The notes: generated from the letters alone by a model not told the origin. 64,000 nt of DNA from OFTM382 sp964448185 (GCA_964448185.1 CAYUVO010000002.1:4764-68763); one strand, 5' to 3'; positions 1 to 8,951 are shown, numbered from the stretch's first letter. Made by a program: numbers and translations.

Positions 1-596
1 AAGAACTCGATCGTTACATCGCGTATCTCAATGATGCGAGGCTGCCCAACTTGCGGATCAATCGCGAGTACGCCGAGCTGATCCGTGATAAGGAGATGCC
101 CCGGCGCGACCGGGACTTTCTCAAGACGAACAAATCAAACGCCGAGTGGCTCATCGACGCGGTAGGCCAACGCAGCAAAACGATTCAGCGGGTACTCAAC
201 GTCGTCGTCGAGGCGCAACGGGACTTCTTTGATTTCGGCCCCGAAGCGATCAAGCCGCTGCCGATGACGCTTGTCGCCGAGCAGCTCGGGATTCACGTTG
301 CGACGGTCAGCCGGGCGGTTTCGGACAAGCACTTGATGACGCCTCGCGGCGTGGTGCCGCTGCGTCGGTTCTTTACCGGCGGGACAGAAACCCAGAGCGG
401 CGAAGAGATCAGTTGGGAAGCGATCAAGGCGGCGTTGCAAGAGGTCGTCGATGCCGAGGACAAGGCCAAGCCCATGAGCGATGACGCGCTGGCCGAGACG
501 CTCAAAGAGCGTGGCATCGAGATCGCCCGGCGGACCGTGGCCAAGTACCGCGCTCAGCTCGGGATCCCAAGTGCCCGGCTCCGCAAGCAGTTCTAA
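1..596 (+). CDS. rpoN: RNA polymerase sigma-54 factor, C-terminal part
   Basis: This is the C-terminal part of sigma-54, which directs core RNA polymerase to -24/-12 promoters that need an AAA+ activator. The reading frame is open to the left edge (codons from base 3), so the start lies outside the window. Visible are the core-binding region (INREYAELIRD...FLKTNKSNAEWLIDAVGQR), the helix-turn-helix that contacts the -12 element (LGIHVATVSRAVSDKHLMTPRG), and near the C-terminus the RpoN box ARRTVAKYR that reads the -24 element. The frame stops normally 25 residues after the start of that box region. Neighbours give no clue to its regulon, and I found no convincing -24/-12 site in the window. 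Identification is secure; only its completeness is unknown. Confidence 0.96.
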   Translation, partial: ELDRYIAYLNDARLPNLRINREYAELIRDKEMPRRDRDFLKTNKSNAEWLIDAVGQRSKTIQRVLNVVVEAQRDFFDFGPEAIKPLPMTLVAEQLGIHVATVSRAVSDKHLMTPRGVVPLRRFFTGGTETQSGEEISWEAIKAALQEVVDAEDKAKPMSDDALAETLKERGIEIARRTVAKYRAQLGIPSARLRKQF

Positions 597-613
597 CGAA
601 TGATGTGCGCATG

Positions 614-642
614 AAAAAGGACGAGCTGCGAAGCTCGCCCTT
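614..642 (-). terminator. Rho-independent terminator of the prepilin-like gene
   Basis: A 6-bp stem CGAGCT (622-627)/AGCTCG (632-637) with a GCGA loop is extended by AAGG/CCTT pairs across one mismatch. Read on the minus strand it is followed by TTTTT (complement of 614-618). It sits 26 nt past the stop of the minus-strand prepilin-like gene and just after the rpoN stop, so it may work for both. Confidence 0.6.
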
Positions 643-667
643 GGAGGTTCATGCTGTCGAGATGTCG

Positions 668-1606
668 TTAGTCCATCGCGTAGATCTTGTGCGATCGACG
701 TTTGATTCCGGTGTTGATGTTTTCGGGGTTGGTGCCTTCATCTCCGAAGAACCGTTCTTCAATGTTTCCGACAAGGAACGCGGCGTGTCCATCTGAGAAG
801 ACCCAGTTGCCGCCACGCTTGCCGTGGTTGTCGATGTCGGCGTAGTTGCCCGGTCCGTCGGTGCCGACCTCGTCCCAGACGGTTTGGTTCTCGCCTCGAT
901 AGAACGTTTGGTCCCGCAGATCGTTTCCGTTGCTCTCGTCACCCATCAGGGGGATCGGCGCGAGAATACCGATCTCTGAGGACTTCAAGCCCGCGTAATA
1001 CATGTAGCTGATGTTGTACGCAACGACGAGTTCCTTGCGGCTCGGGGGCTCGGGGACCACACTAATAGGACGATTGGCGAGCTTTGCGCCCGGCGAATGA
1101 GCCGCGGGGCCGCCCCAGCGGTCGGCTTTGTCAGCTGCACAGGTCAGGAACTCGTAGGTGTCGGTGTATGTTTCAAGAACTGCTTCTGTGGTGCCATCGG
1201 CGTATTGACCGCCAACGAAACCTCGGTATGCCGCGTCGTTTCTGTCCTCGCCCCATTGTTCGAGGCTAAAGAGTCCGGCCAAGCCGCCGTAGACGTGTTG
1301 GTTGTCAAGATAGCCGGGGCTTGAGCTATTGAGAGAACGTCGGAAGTCCGCAGCATTTTGTGGCGTTCTATGCGGCATGAGGGGATACCAGTCTTTCCAG
1401 TCATTCGCGTAATAGGTATACACCAGCCCGCTCGACCTCGTATCGGCCAAGCACACCGCGATGCGGGCCGCGTCTCGGGCCTTGCCCAGAGCCGGCAGCA
1501 GGATGCCGATGAGCAGCGCGATGATGGCGATCACGACGAGCAACTCGATGAGCGTAAAGCCGCGAGTCGTCGAAGTCTGACGGAAACGATTGAGTGAAGC
1601 GTGCAT
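668..1606 (-). CDS. prepilin-type (H-X9-DG family) secreted protein
   Basis: This 312-residue protein begins with a short basic leader and the prepilin peptidase site and helix GFTLIELLVVIAIIALL (residues 16-32), the N-terminal methylation motif of type IV pilin and type II secretion pseudopilin subunits. The C-terminal part has HGKRGGNWVFSDGHAAF, which resembles the H-X9-DG motif of the large planctomycete pseudopilin family (here with 10 residues between H and DG). The start is supported by AAAGG seven bases upstream of the ATG. The mature protein is expected to sit in the inner membrane with a periplasmic or extracellular C-terminal domain. No pilus assembly ATPase, platform or secretin gene is adjacent, so the role (structural pseudopilin or surface protein) cannot be decided. 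It is monocistronic, with a terminator downstream. Confidence 0.85.
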   Translation of the reverse strand: MHASLNRFRQTSTTRGFTLIELLVVIAIIALLIGILLPALGKARDAARIAVCLADTRSSGLVYTYYANDWKDWYPLMPHRTPQNAADFRRSLNSSSPGYLDNQHVYGGLAGLFSLEQWGEDRNDAAYRGFVGGQYADGTTEAVLETYTDTYEFLTCAADKADRWGGPAAHSPGAKLANRPISVVPEPPSRKELVVAYNISYMYYAGLKSSEIGILAPIPLMGDESNGNDLRDQTFYRGENQTVWDEVGTDGPGNYADIDNHGKRGGNWVFSDGHAAFLVGNIEERFFGDEGTNPENINTGIKRRSHKIYAMD

Positions 1607-2036
1607 CGAGTGCCTTTCTGAAGGGCGAGACAGCGCGAGCAGCCCCCTGAGCTGCCCGCAGCAACTTTCACGTTATGGAGTCACGCTTATGGGGTCAATA
1701 CCCAAATGTGGTCTGATGGCAAAGAGATTTAGATAAATCGATTTAGGAAAGTCCTTGTTCTTTCGTCAATCGAATGATTCACAAGCCGATTTACACCCCT
1801 GGCTGGCTTTGGACCGAGAACTCGAAACCTCCGTCGGCAAGGCAACTGGGGGTGTTCCGGGGGTCTGGAGAGTGAGAAGAAAAAATACAGCTAAATCGGT
1901 CATATACAAGAGATAGCTCGATTCTGTGCTGGCTCTCGCGGGAGAATGCTTTATAGTCAGCAGTGCGCGCGGGTGGGTGCTGACCGGATCGGCAGCCCGC
2001 GCGATTGAGATTCACTATTTCCAGAGGAGATTGAGT
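1607..2036. other. 430-bp AT-richer intergenic region between divergent genes
   Basis: This region separates the minus-strand prepilin-like gene from the plus-strand GC-dockerin gene and must hold both promoters. It has a perfect 12-bp palindrome TAAATCGATTTA at 1734-1745, with a related TAAATC-like string near 1892, and a -10-like TATAGT at 1952-1957. I found no tRNA, small RNA or convincing -35 box. An open frame continues upstream of the 2037 start (from 1926), but its residues do not look like a signal peptide. Confidence 0.4.
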
Positions 2037-4241
2037 ATGAAGGCTTTCCGCTTTCTCGCAGTGTCGGCCCTTGTGTCGGCTGTCGGTAGCACCACGGCTG
2101 TAGGCCAGATCGCAGTCGATGGCGTCAAAGACGCCGCCTACGGCAGCGCGCTGTGGACACAGTCCAACCCCACGCTTCGTGACACAGGACCCGGCGATGT
2201 GGGCTGTGACCCGTCCGACCTCGGCGGGACTCCCGGCACCGTCACCACCGGCATGGAATGGTCGATCCCGCTCACCTCCATCGGCAGCCCCACGGGCACC
2301 ATCCAGATGATGGTCATGCTCACCAGCGGCGGGTACGACTTCCTCTCCAACCAGATGCTGCCCACCCTGCCCCAGACCTCGGGCAACCTCGGCCAGACCA
2401 ACAACGTCAACCTCCAGCAGGTCGCCGGTTCGCAGTCGGCGTCGTTCGATGTGTCCAACACCTCGGCGTCTGCCCCGATCATCGACGGCATGCTCGACGC
2501 GGCCCTCTACACCCAGATCGCGGTCCAGAACGCCCGCACCAGCTTCGGTGACAACGCCGACGCCACGCCGGGCAACTCGATCAGTGGCTCCGAACTCGAC
2601 GGGCTCTATGTCGCGGTCAACGGCGGCCTCCTCTACGTCATGGTTACGGGCAACATAGAGAACAACTTCAACAAGTTCTCGCTGTTCATCGACTCGATCG
2701 CGGGCGGTCAGCAGGCTCTCGCGGGCGACAACCCCGACGTGGACTTCAACGGGCTCAACAATATGGGCGAGCGGGCCGAGTTCTTTTCACGCGTCGATGG
2801 CCAGTTCGGCGGCCCGGGCAGCGGCCTGACCTTTGAGGCCGGGTTCGAGGCGGACTACTGGTTCGCAGTCGGCCACGGCGCGGGCGATGGCTCGGGGGAG
2901 TCCTTCGCCAACTTTGCCGACATCAACGATGCCGACCCGATGAACCGCTCGGGCGGATTCCTCGGCAGGTTCCTTCCCTCGAACGTCGGCGGCACGCCCG
3001 ACTTCGGCGATAACGTCGCCGATGTGCGGTACACCTTTGATATGTCCAACGTCGCGGGCGTCCAGGGCGGGGCATGCCAGCCCGGCCCCGCCAGCTTCGA
3101 CGACAACATCTTCTCTAACGGCTCCGAACTCGACGGGTTCTACGCCATCATCGATGGCAACAACCTGTGCATGATGTTCACGGGCAACTTCCTGACCAAC
3201 ATCAACTCGGGTCTGGGTGACCCTCAGGGCGGTCGCAAGTTCCACGTCTTTATTGATGCGATCGACAACGCGGGCCAGAACCCGTTGATCGAGCTCAACA
3301 GCGACATCAACGCGGGCACGCTTCAGGGCATGAGCCGCGCGAGTGTGTTTGATACCGATGGCATCACCTTTGATTCGGCGTTCGTCCCGGATTACTGGCT
3401 CGGCATGCAGACGCTCGGCAACCCCATCGGGATGTCGATCGACTCTTCGCTGCTCATCGCCGACACCGGTGCGTTCGATCCGTTCGATATCTTTACGCAG
3501 ATCTATCCGGGCTGCTTTGACAAGGGCTTCGTCCTTGCCGATGGCCTGCCCGTGAGCTTCGATGGGCCGTTCACCAGCGCGACCCTGAGCAACTGGGCTC
3601 CGCGCGAAGCCTTCGACGATCAACAGGCCGGTGCGACTCAGCCCCTGACCAACCTCGCGGTTGATCTCGTCCGCGGTATCGTTGACAACTCCAACACCGC
3701 GGGCGTCACCAGCGCCAGCGTCGCGGGTGCGGGCGCGGTGACCACGGGCTACGAGCTGTGTATCGATCTCGACGAACTCGGCTGGAACGGCACCGACACC
3801 ATCCGTGTCGCGGCGTTCCACGCCAGCGAAGGCGGCGGCGGCGGAACCATCATCGACAACCAGGTCCTCGGCGGCCTGCCCGCGTCCTACGACGCGGTCG
3901 ATGTGGGTGACATCACCATGAACGGCTCGACCCGTGGTGCCGACGGCACCGACGGCCCGGGTGTTCGCTTCGACCTCATCGCGGGCGATCAGTTCATCGT
4001 CGTGCCCCAGTCGTTGCCCTGTCCGGGTGACATCGCTGACGATTTCGGTTCGATCGGTGCCGACGGCATGGTCAGCTTCGGCGACTTCCTTGCACTGCTC
4101 GGTGTGGTCGGTCCTTGCCCCGGCGGGACGCCCGGCTGTGTCGGCGATATTGCTGACGACTTCGGCACTCTGGGTGCCGATGGCATGGTCTCCTTCGGCG
4201 ACTTCCTCGCACTCCTCGGGCTCGTTGGTCCCTGTCCGTAA
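2037..4241 (+). CDS. secreted GC-type dockerin-anchored repeat protein
   Basis: This 734-residue exported protein is of unknown function. The start is the ATG preceded by AGAGGAGA, which gives a signal peptide (MKAFRFLAVSALVSAVGS) with cleavage probably after AVGQ; an in-frame upstream GTG at 1926 would bury that signal. The body is repetitive: a VTTG...(S/D)NQ module near residues 69-112 recurs near 568-612, and a GSELDG(L/F)Y...TGN module near 184-206 recurs near 362-384, each followed by an FxVFID-like strand. The C-terminus carries two dockerin-like repeats about 40 residues apart (GDIADDFG...ADGMVSFGDFLALLG), differing at about three of 32 positions, each ending in GPCP. Such C-termini are typical of Phycisphaerae and probably anchor the protein, but the partner is unknown. 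A strong terminator follows. Confidence 0.85.
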   Translation: MKAFRFLAVSALVSAVGSTTAVGQIAVDGVKDAAYGSALWTQSNPTLRDTGPGDVGCDPSDLGGTPGTVTTGMEWSIPLTSIGSPTGTIQMMVMLTSGGYDFLSNQMLPTLPQTSGNLGQTNNVNLQQVAGSQSASFDVSNTSASAPIIDGMLDAALYTQIAVQNARTSFGDNADATPGNSISGSELDGLYVAVNGGLLYVMVTGNIENNFNKFSLFIDSIAGGQQALAGDNPDVDFNGLNNMGERAEFFSRVDGQFGGPGSGLTFEAGFEADYWFAVGHGAGDGSGESFANFADINDADPMNRSGGFLGRFLPSNVGGTPDFGDNVADVRYTFDMSNVAGVQGGACQPGPASFDDNIFSNGSELDGFYAIIDGNNLCMMFTGNFLTNINSGLGDPQGGRKFHVFIDAIDNAGQNPLIELNSDINAGTLQGMSRASVFDTDGITFDSAFVPDYWLGMQTLGNPIGMSIDSSLLIADTGAFDPFDIFTQIYPGCFDKGFVLADGLPVSFDGPFTSATLSNWAPREAFDDQQAGATQPLTNLAVDLVRGIVDNSNTAGVTSASVAGAGAVTTGYELCIDLDELGWNGTDTIRVAAFHASEGGGGGTIIDNQVLGGLPASYDAVDVGDITMNGSTRGADGTDGPGVRFDLIAGDQFIVVPQSLPCPGDIADDFGSIGADGMVSFGDFLALLGVVGPCPGGTPGCVGDIADDFGTLGADGMVSFGDFLALLGLVGPCP

Positions 4242-4270
4242 GACAAAGGTCTTCAACCTTCAATAACACA

Positions 4271-4299
4271 AGCCCCGGTCCACATGGGTCGGGGCTTTT
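4271..4299 (+). terminator. Rho-independent terminator after the GC-dockerin gene
   Basis: A stem of AGCCCCG (4271-4277) and CGGGGCT (4290-4296) continues inward through G-T pairs and CC/GG to an ACAT loop. It is followed by TTTT. It begins 30 nt past the stop codon. The converging phosphatase gene ends 27 nt further on, and the reverse side lacks a T-run, so it probably acts mainly on the plus strand. Confidence 0.85.
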
Positions 4300-4325
4300 C
4301 ATATGGGAAAAAGACGAACCGAACT

Positions 4326-5960
4326 CTACTGCGGGCGGCGTTCGATTGAGGCCGCCGTCACGTCGTCGTTGAGGTTCTCGGTGCAGGCGAAGTCACGCAC
4401 CGCCTGGAACAAGCCGTTGACTTCGGTATCGGTCGAGTCGGCTTGTTTGAGCGTCTCGATGACACGCTCGATGCCGAACTCTTCGCCTTCGGGCGATTGT
4501 TGCTCGACGACGCCATCCGAGAACAGGATCACCCGCGAACCCGTGGCAAAGGGGCGTTCATCGGTGACGTATTGGACATCGGGATCGACTCCCAGTGGCA
4601 TCCGGCCCTCGCTCTTGATCGTCTGGGGCGTATACGTTCCCGACCTGAACAACCAGTGCCCGTGCCCGGCATCGACGAACGTCATGGTGCCCTTGTCCTC
4701 GTCAAAGATCCCGCACCACAAGCTGATGAACTTGCCCGGCGGGAGCAACGGGGTGATCTTCTGATTGACCAAGTTGAGAGCCTCGGCGGGATCGCCGGTG
4801 TCTTCTAGTTTTTCTTTGAGCAGCGTGAGCGTCACCGCCATGTGGATCGATGCAGATGAGCCCTTGCCCGCGACATCGCCCAAGAACGCGGCGACCCTGC
4901 CGTCTGGAAGCTGCATGATGCTGAACAGATCGCCCGCAACCAGCCGGCCCGGTCGCATCCGCATGAAGTATGCGAACGTCTTGATCTGGCCGTGGGGTGG
5001 GGGCATGAGCAGTTTTTGTGCAGCGCCCGCTGCTCGCACATCGCGGAGCAGCTCAGCGTTCTGATGTTCGCTCTGTTTGCGCTTGAGATTTTCCCAAGAC
5101 GTGCCGCCCATTTTGCACACGGCCTGGCAGAACGCCGCCGCATCCGAGTGCACCTTGCTCTCCTGCCCCCGAGCATCGAGATACAAAAACGCAGTGACCG
5201 TGTCATCGACCACAATCGGGGCACACAGCGCCGAGTGGATGCCAAGGTCCATGATCGATTGGCCGAAGTTCTGTTGTGAATCGCTCGTCATCCGCACCAT
5301 GCCCGACTTGGCAGCGTTGATGAGCGATCGGCTGAACATCAGATTCTGGCTCGGCGCATCTCGCTGGGTCGGGCTGCGGTACCCGATGATTTCAACGTCA
5401 GCGCCGCTCTCACGGATGACCGCTGCGCGGCTAAAGCCCGTGCCCTCGGCGACCGCTTCGAGCATCGCTTCGGCGAGCGTCGTTTCGCTGTCGGCGGTGC
5501 TGATGGTCCCCGCGCACTCGATCAACAGATCGAGCCGGTGCTGAGCGATCTTGGCGAGTTCTTGGGGCGGGACTTTCTGCACACGATGCGCGGACGAATC
5601 GACATCGTTGGCAGTGGGCAGCGTCGAGGGAGCCGCGTCAGTCATCCGCACGCGGTAGGTCCATGGCCCGAGGCGGATGAGGTCGCCATCACTGAGCATG
5701 GTCGGGGTGTTGACGTCGAGCTGGGTGCCGTTGACGAACGTGCCGTGCCGGGATTCGAGATCGGTGATGAACCAGTTGCCCGTGTTGAACGCGACTTTGC
5801 AGTGCCGCCGAGAGACGGTTTTGTCGGCGAGCTGGCCCTCACACGTCGTCGAGCGACCCGCGGTCCATGATTGATCCGCATGGATGACGAACGAATCACC
5901 CGGCGGGCCCGCGAGGGGTTCAAGACGGATGTACGAACTGAGATTCGAGGGTGTGTTCAT
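4326..5960 (-). CDS. FHA-GAF-SpoIIE-type PP2C serine/threonine phosphatase
   Basis: This is a 544-residue predicted cytoplasmic signalling phosphatase. Domain order: an FHA domain (about residues 10-105) with the phosphothreonine-binding signature GRS (35-37), SRRH (50-53) and NG (77-78); a GAF sensor domain (about 145-290); and a SpoIIE/RsbU-type PP2C phosphatase (about 325-540) with metal-binding aspartates in LVAGDLF, GDVAGKG and SDGVVE. Family knowledge says such phosphatases usually dephosphorylate anti-sigma-factor antagonists in partner-switching. The FHA domain suggests recruitment to a phosphorylated kinase or substrate. No STAS or RsbW-like gene is adjacent, so the partner is unknown. 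It follows the TIGR03790-type gene on the same strand after 163 nt, which does not clearly indicate an operon. Confidence 0.9.
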   Translation of the reverse strand: MNTPSNLSSYIRLEPLAGPPGDSFVIHADQSWTAGRSTTCEGQLADKTVSRRHCKVAFNTGNWFITDLESRHGTFVNGTQLDVNTPTMLSDGDLIRLGPWTYRVRMTDAAPSTLPTANDVDSSAHRVQKVPPQELAKIAQHRLDLLIECAGTISTADSETTLAEAMLEAVAEGTGFSRAAVIRESGADVEIIGYRSPTQRDAPSQNLMFSRSLINAAKSGMVRMTSDSQQNFGQSIMDLGIHSALCAPIVVDDTVTAFLYLDARGQESKVHSDAAAFCQAVCKMGGTSWENLKRKQSEHQNAELLRDVRAAGAAQKLLMPPPHGQIKTFAYFMRMRPGRLVAGDLFSIMQLPDGRVAAFLGDVAGKGSSASIHMAVTLTLLKEKLEDTGDPAEALNLVNQKITPLLPPGKFISLWCGIFDEDKGTMTFVDAGHGHWLFRSGTYTPQTIKSEGRMPLGVDPDVQYVTDERPFATGSRVILFSDGVVEQQSPEGEEFGIERVIETLKQADSTDTEVNGLFQAVRDFACTENLNDDVTAASIERRPQ

Positions 5961-6123
5961 CGGTGAGGTGTCGGTGCAGGCATGCGGACAAAGGCCCCGC
6001 GAGTGGAGTCCCGCCAGCCTAGCTCAATCTCGCCGTGCTCGCTCGGTATCCACACGAACCCGTCCCAACATCGCAGCTTCACCCTCACGGCCCGGTTGTG
6101 CCGCGTGCAAGGCGAGAGCCCTC

Positions 6124-8256
6124 TCAACGATCGATGGGCAGCTCGGCCCGCACGATGGCTTCGAGGAACTCCACATCGAGCTGGTCTGCCACGCCGTCCG
6201 CGTTGAGGTCTACCGGGTTCTGCACGAGTGCGTACAGATCATCGGTATCGACGCTTTGGTCGCCCGTGAGGTCGTCGGGCCAGTCTCCGTCATAGCTGAT
6301 GCGGATCACGCCGTCCGCCGACCCGCCCGGCCCGGTCACGCGATAGGTAAGCCGATCGAGCCCCGAAGCCCCCGCGTTGGGAGTCACAAGCACCGAAGCA
6401 TCACCGGGGCCAATATTGATCGTCGCTTGAGCGGGTGCCTGGAGAACCGTGAACGTGAGCTGCGTGAGGTCGCCATCGGTCGAGAACGGCAATGCCAACA
6501 GCACGTCCGCCTCGGGCGTCAAGAGCGTACTGATCGTGAACGCTCGCGGAGCCTCGGGTGCCGCGTTGGGCGTGGCGGCGGCGATGGTGATCGCTTGGGG
6601 AGCAGATCGAACGAGCATGCCGTCAGCAAAGACAGCCTCAAGCTGAACCCGTGAGAGCCCTTCGCCGAGAAGCCCGCCCGGGATCATGATGCGTGCCTGG
6701 CTGCCGGGTGCCGTCGCGACCACCCGGCCGTTTTGCAACAGCCGAAGCTCGCTGGCTCCATGATGACCGAGCACGCGGGCGTCGATCACGACGTCCTGAT
6801 CGATGGCCCCGGTCGCAGGGATCGCTGCGAACTCGACGCTTCGCCCTAGGTTGTTGACCATCAGCCCTTGAGCGTCCGAGGTCGTTGACTGGACGGGAGA
6901 AGAATCTCGTACCGCGACGAGCACCTCGTGATAGCCGTCGGCGAGCCCTGATGTGTTGAGCGGCGAGGTCGAGTTATTGATGACCACTCCCGTGAACACG
7001 CCATCGACAAAGACGCGACCAAAGAGTGGATCGGGCGTGCCCGGCTTGGTCGTGCCGGTGGTCAGCGCAATCGTCGCGGTGCCCATGCCCGGAGTCACAC
7101 TCACCGAAGCTGTGGGTATCGTGTCAAACGGATTCGTCAGCGGGTCACCGAGCAAGAGACCCTGCACCGGGAACGCCCGCAGCGACCGAAACGCTGCTGC
7201 CCCGAGCGGCAAGCCCTGGTGATAAAACAGGTGCATCCGCGCGTGCGGGAACTTGTCGGGGTAGTTGCACGGCTCTTGCACCGCTCCGAACGTGCCGCTC
7301 GCACCCTTGCGAATCCACTCACTCGCCTTGGTTTGAGCAGCGGTATCAAAGGTGCAAGCGAATGAAGTGAGATGATCGGCGAACGCCCCGGGCAAGAATG
7401 TAAAGTCCGCCATATCGATATTGGTGCTCGCAAAGCCGGTCATGATGCCCAGCGCGTCATGCTGACCGATGGGAAGATTCGCCATCAGGTGAACCGCATT
7501 GTCCCCGAGTGCGAGGATCTCGTTGACCGTCCCGGGATATGTGGCATGTCGCGGCCCCGAGCGAGCCGTGTCGGTGGTCTGCATGTAGTAGACCGTGCCT
7601 GTGGGATGCGTGCCGTCGGATGCGACCGACCGGTCAATCATGGTGAGGATTTCGTCGACGGTGTTGCCCCGCTCACCTGTATATCCCAGCAGCGAAGCGA
7701 TGAGCACCCGTTCGCCGTTGGTGTTGGGGAATCCTACGTTGTATTTGGTGAATCCATCGAAGGGCACAATGGTTGTGGAAAATGACCCGCCGTAAGGATT
7801 GCTAAATAGGATCGGGATCGAGCCCGCGATGAACACGTCATCAAGAAACAACGAGGCATACGCAGACGTGATCGAGAACCGGCTCACCGCGACGCACCCA
7901 TCGACAAAGAGGTTCGGTGCGAAGTTGGCGAACGTGACGCTCGGAGCGAGCACGATGAAGTCCACCATCTGGTCGATGTTGCGCTCATCAAGAATCGCCC
8001 GCACCGCGGGGAGCTGAAACTCCCGCAAGCTCGAGTAGGGCGAAGTCGTAATCGGCATGTAGATCACATGGTTATCCGGGATGCCCCGCGCGTTCTGGTA
8101 GTAGTGCCCAACCCGCATCGAGACGGGATCGGTCGGGTCGATCACCAGCACCGCGTCCGTGCCATCGGTCGCCAGCGTGCTGCCCGCAGCCAGCAGAATC
8201 GCTCCAACAACGGGCAACACGCGGGTACTCCGCATCATCGATCGGTTCGACTTCAT
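6124..8256 (-). CDS. TIGR03790-type secreted protein with C-terminal dockerin-like motif
   Basis: This 710-residue exported protein has no known function. The start chosen is the ATG with GAGGAG seven bases upstream; two alternative in-frame starts (8262 ATG, 8316 TTG) lie further up, but the first touches the Shine-Dalgarno. It begins with a signal peptide (MKSNRSMMRSTRVLPVVGAI...). The mature N-terminal third has the features of the TIGR03790 family (VLVIDPTDPVSMRVGHYYQ, ARGIPDNHVIYM). The middle contains beta-rich, Ig-like segments, and the last about 55 residues hold two EF-hand-like dockerin motifs (DLTGDQSVDTDDLYALV and DLNADGVADQLDVEFLEAI). It is probably extracellular or cell-surface. 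It diverges from argR. Assignment to the family rests on recognition of the N-terminal motif. Confidence 0.75.
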   Translation of the reverse strand: MKSNRSMMRSTRVLPVVGAILLAAGSTLATDGTDAVLVIDPTDPVSMRVGHYYQNARGIPDNHVIYMPITTSPYSSLREFQLPAVRAILDERNIDQMVDFIVLAPSVTFANFAPNLFVDGCVAVSRFSITSAYASLFLDDVFIAGSIPILFSNPYGGSFSTTIVPFDGFTKYNVGFPNTNGERVLIASLLGYTGERGNTVDEILTMIDRSVASDGTHPTGTVYYMQTTDTARSGPRHATYPGTVNEILALGDNAVHLMANLPIGQHDALGIMTGFASTNIDMADFTFLPGAFADHLTSFACTFDTAAQTKASEWIRKGASGTFGAVQEPCNYPDKFPHARMHLFYHQGLPLGAAAFRSLRAFPVQGLLLGDPLTNPFDTIPTASVSVTPGMGTATIALTTGTTKPGTPDPLFGRVFVDGVFTGVVINNSTSPLNTSGLADGYHEVLVAVRDSSPVQSTTSDAQGLMVNNLGRSVEFAAIPATGAIDQDVVIDARVLGHHGASELRLLQNGRVVATAPGSQARIMIPGGLLGEGLSRVQLEAVFADGMLVRSAPQAITIAAATPNAAPEAPRAFTISTLLTPEADVLLALPFSTDGDLTQLTFTVLQAPAQATINIGPGDASVLVTPNAGASGLDRLTYRVTGPGGSADGVIRISYDGDWPDDLTGDQSVDTDDLYALVQNPVDLNADGVADQLDVEFLEAIVRAELPIDR

Positions 8257-8420
8257 CGGCATCTCCTCAATAGATCGCTCTGACTCCCAGAGTATCGGCA
8301 TCGCCAGCGACTCCAAGCGATTGCTCTCCGAATCTCCAGCATGAAATCCCTAGAGATCATCAGGGAGATCCAGAATCGGCTCAAAAAAAAGAACAAACTA
8401 GGGTATTTTCACTAATAGCA

Positions 8421-8448
8421 TTGACTATATTTCCATTTGGTGTATAAT
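8421..8448 (+). promoter_or_regulatory. sigma-70-type promoter of argR
   Basis: TTGACT (8421-8426) and a perfect TATAAT (8443-8448) are separated by 16 nt. Transcription should start around 8455, at or within the argR start codon (8454), so the mRNA would be leaderless. No Shine-Dalgarno precedes that ATG. Confidence 0.75.
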
Positions 8449-8454
8449 AATGCA
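8441..8454 (+). promoter_or_regulatory. ARG-box-like operator overlapping the argR -10 box
   Basis: TGTATAATAATGCA matches the palindromic ARG box pattern TGAAT-WWWW-ATTCA at 8 of the 10 defined positions. It overlaps the -10 hexamer, the position expected for autorepression of argR and repression of the downstream argCB genes. Binding is inferred. Confidence 0.6.
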
Positions 8455-8951
8455 TGAAGCGAAGTCGCCGTCACCAGATGATTGCTCAGTTGCTCGCTGC
8501 CGAAGAGGTCCCAAGCCAGGATCGGCTCCGGGCGTTGCTGGCCAATCGAGGGCTCGAAGCAACCCAGGCAACCCTCTCTCGAGATCTCCGCGAGATGGGT
8601 GTGGTCAAGGGACCCCGCGGGTACTCGCTAGGCGGGCCGTGGTCGCAGCCCGAGTCGCGTCCCACGAACCAACACGCTGACGAACAGCAAGCGGGCCGAA
8701 CGCTCAACCGCGTGCTGAGCGCCTCGATTCTCAGCGCCGAGCAAGCGGGCACGCTGGTGATTCTCAAGACGCCGCCGGGCCATGCGCAGCTCGTCGCGGT
8801 CGAACTGGATCAACGGCCGCCAACGGGCGTCGTCGGCACCGTCGGTGGTGACGACACCATCTTCGTGGCGTGCAGCTCAACAGACGCTGCGAAGACGCTG
8901 CTTGTGCTGCTCCGCAAGGCTTCCGGCTTTGTCACGGACAACGACCAATGA
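8454..8951 (+). CDS. argR: arginine repressor ArgR
   Basis: This is a 165-residue transcriptional regulator of arginine metabolism, which binds ARG boxes as a hexamer when loaded with L-arginine. The N-terminal winged helix domain shows the ArgR start (MKRSRRHQMIAQLLAAEE) and recognition segment EATQATLSRDLREMGVVK. A linker of about 25 residues joins the C-terminal oligomerisation and arginine-binding domain (SAEQAGTLVILKTPPGHAQ, VVGTVGGDDTIFV). The start is fixed by alignment of the N-terminus with the family, although there is no Shine-Dalgarno and the promoter places the transcript start on the ATG. The stop overlaps the argC start as ATGA. An ARG-box-like site over its own -10 box suggests autoregulation of argR-argC-argB. 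Confidence 0.95.
   Translation: MKRSRRHQMIAQLLAAEEVPSQDRLRALLANRGLEATQATLSRDLREMGVVKGPRGYSLGGPWSQPESRPTNQHADEQQAGRTLNRVLSASILSAEQAGTLVILKTPPGHAQLVAVELDQRPPTGVVGTVGGDDTIFVACSSTDAAKTLLVLLRKASGFVTDNDQ

Noticed and set aside
1926..1960. Sigma-54 type -24/-12 promoter
   Set aside because: GG and GC dinucleotides are about 15 nt apart rather than 10.
2787..4256. Minus-strand open frame (489 codons) opposite the GC-dockerin gene
   Set aside because: Low-complexity Val/Glu/Arg composition and exact antisense position to a gene with signal peptide and dockerin repeats.
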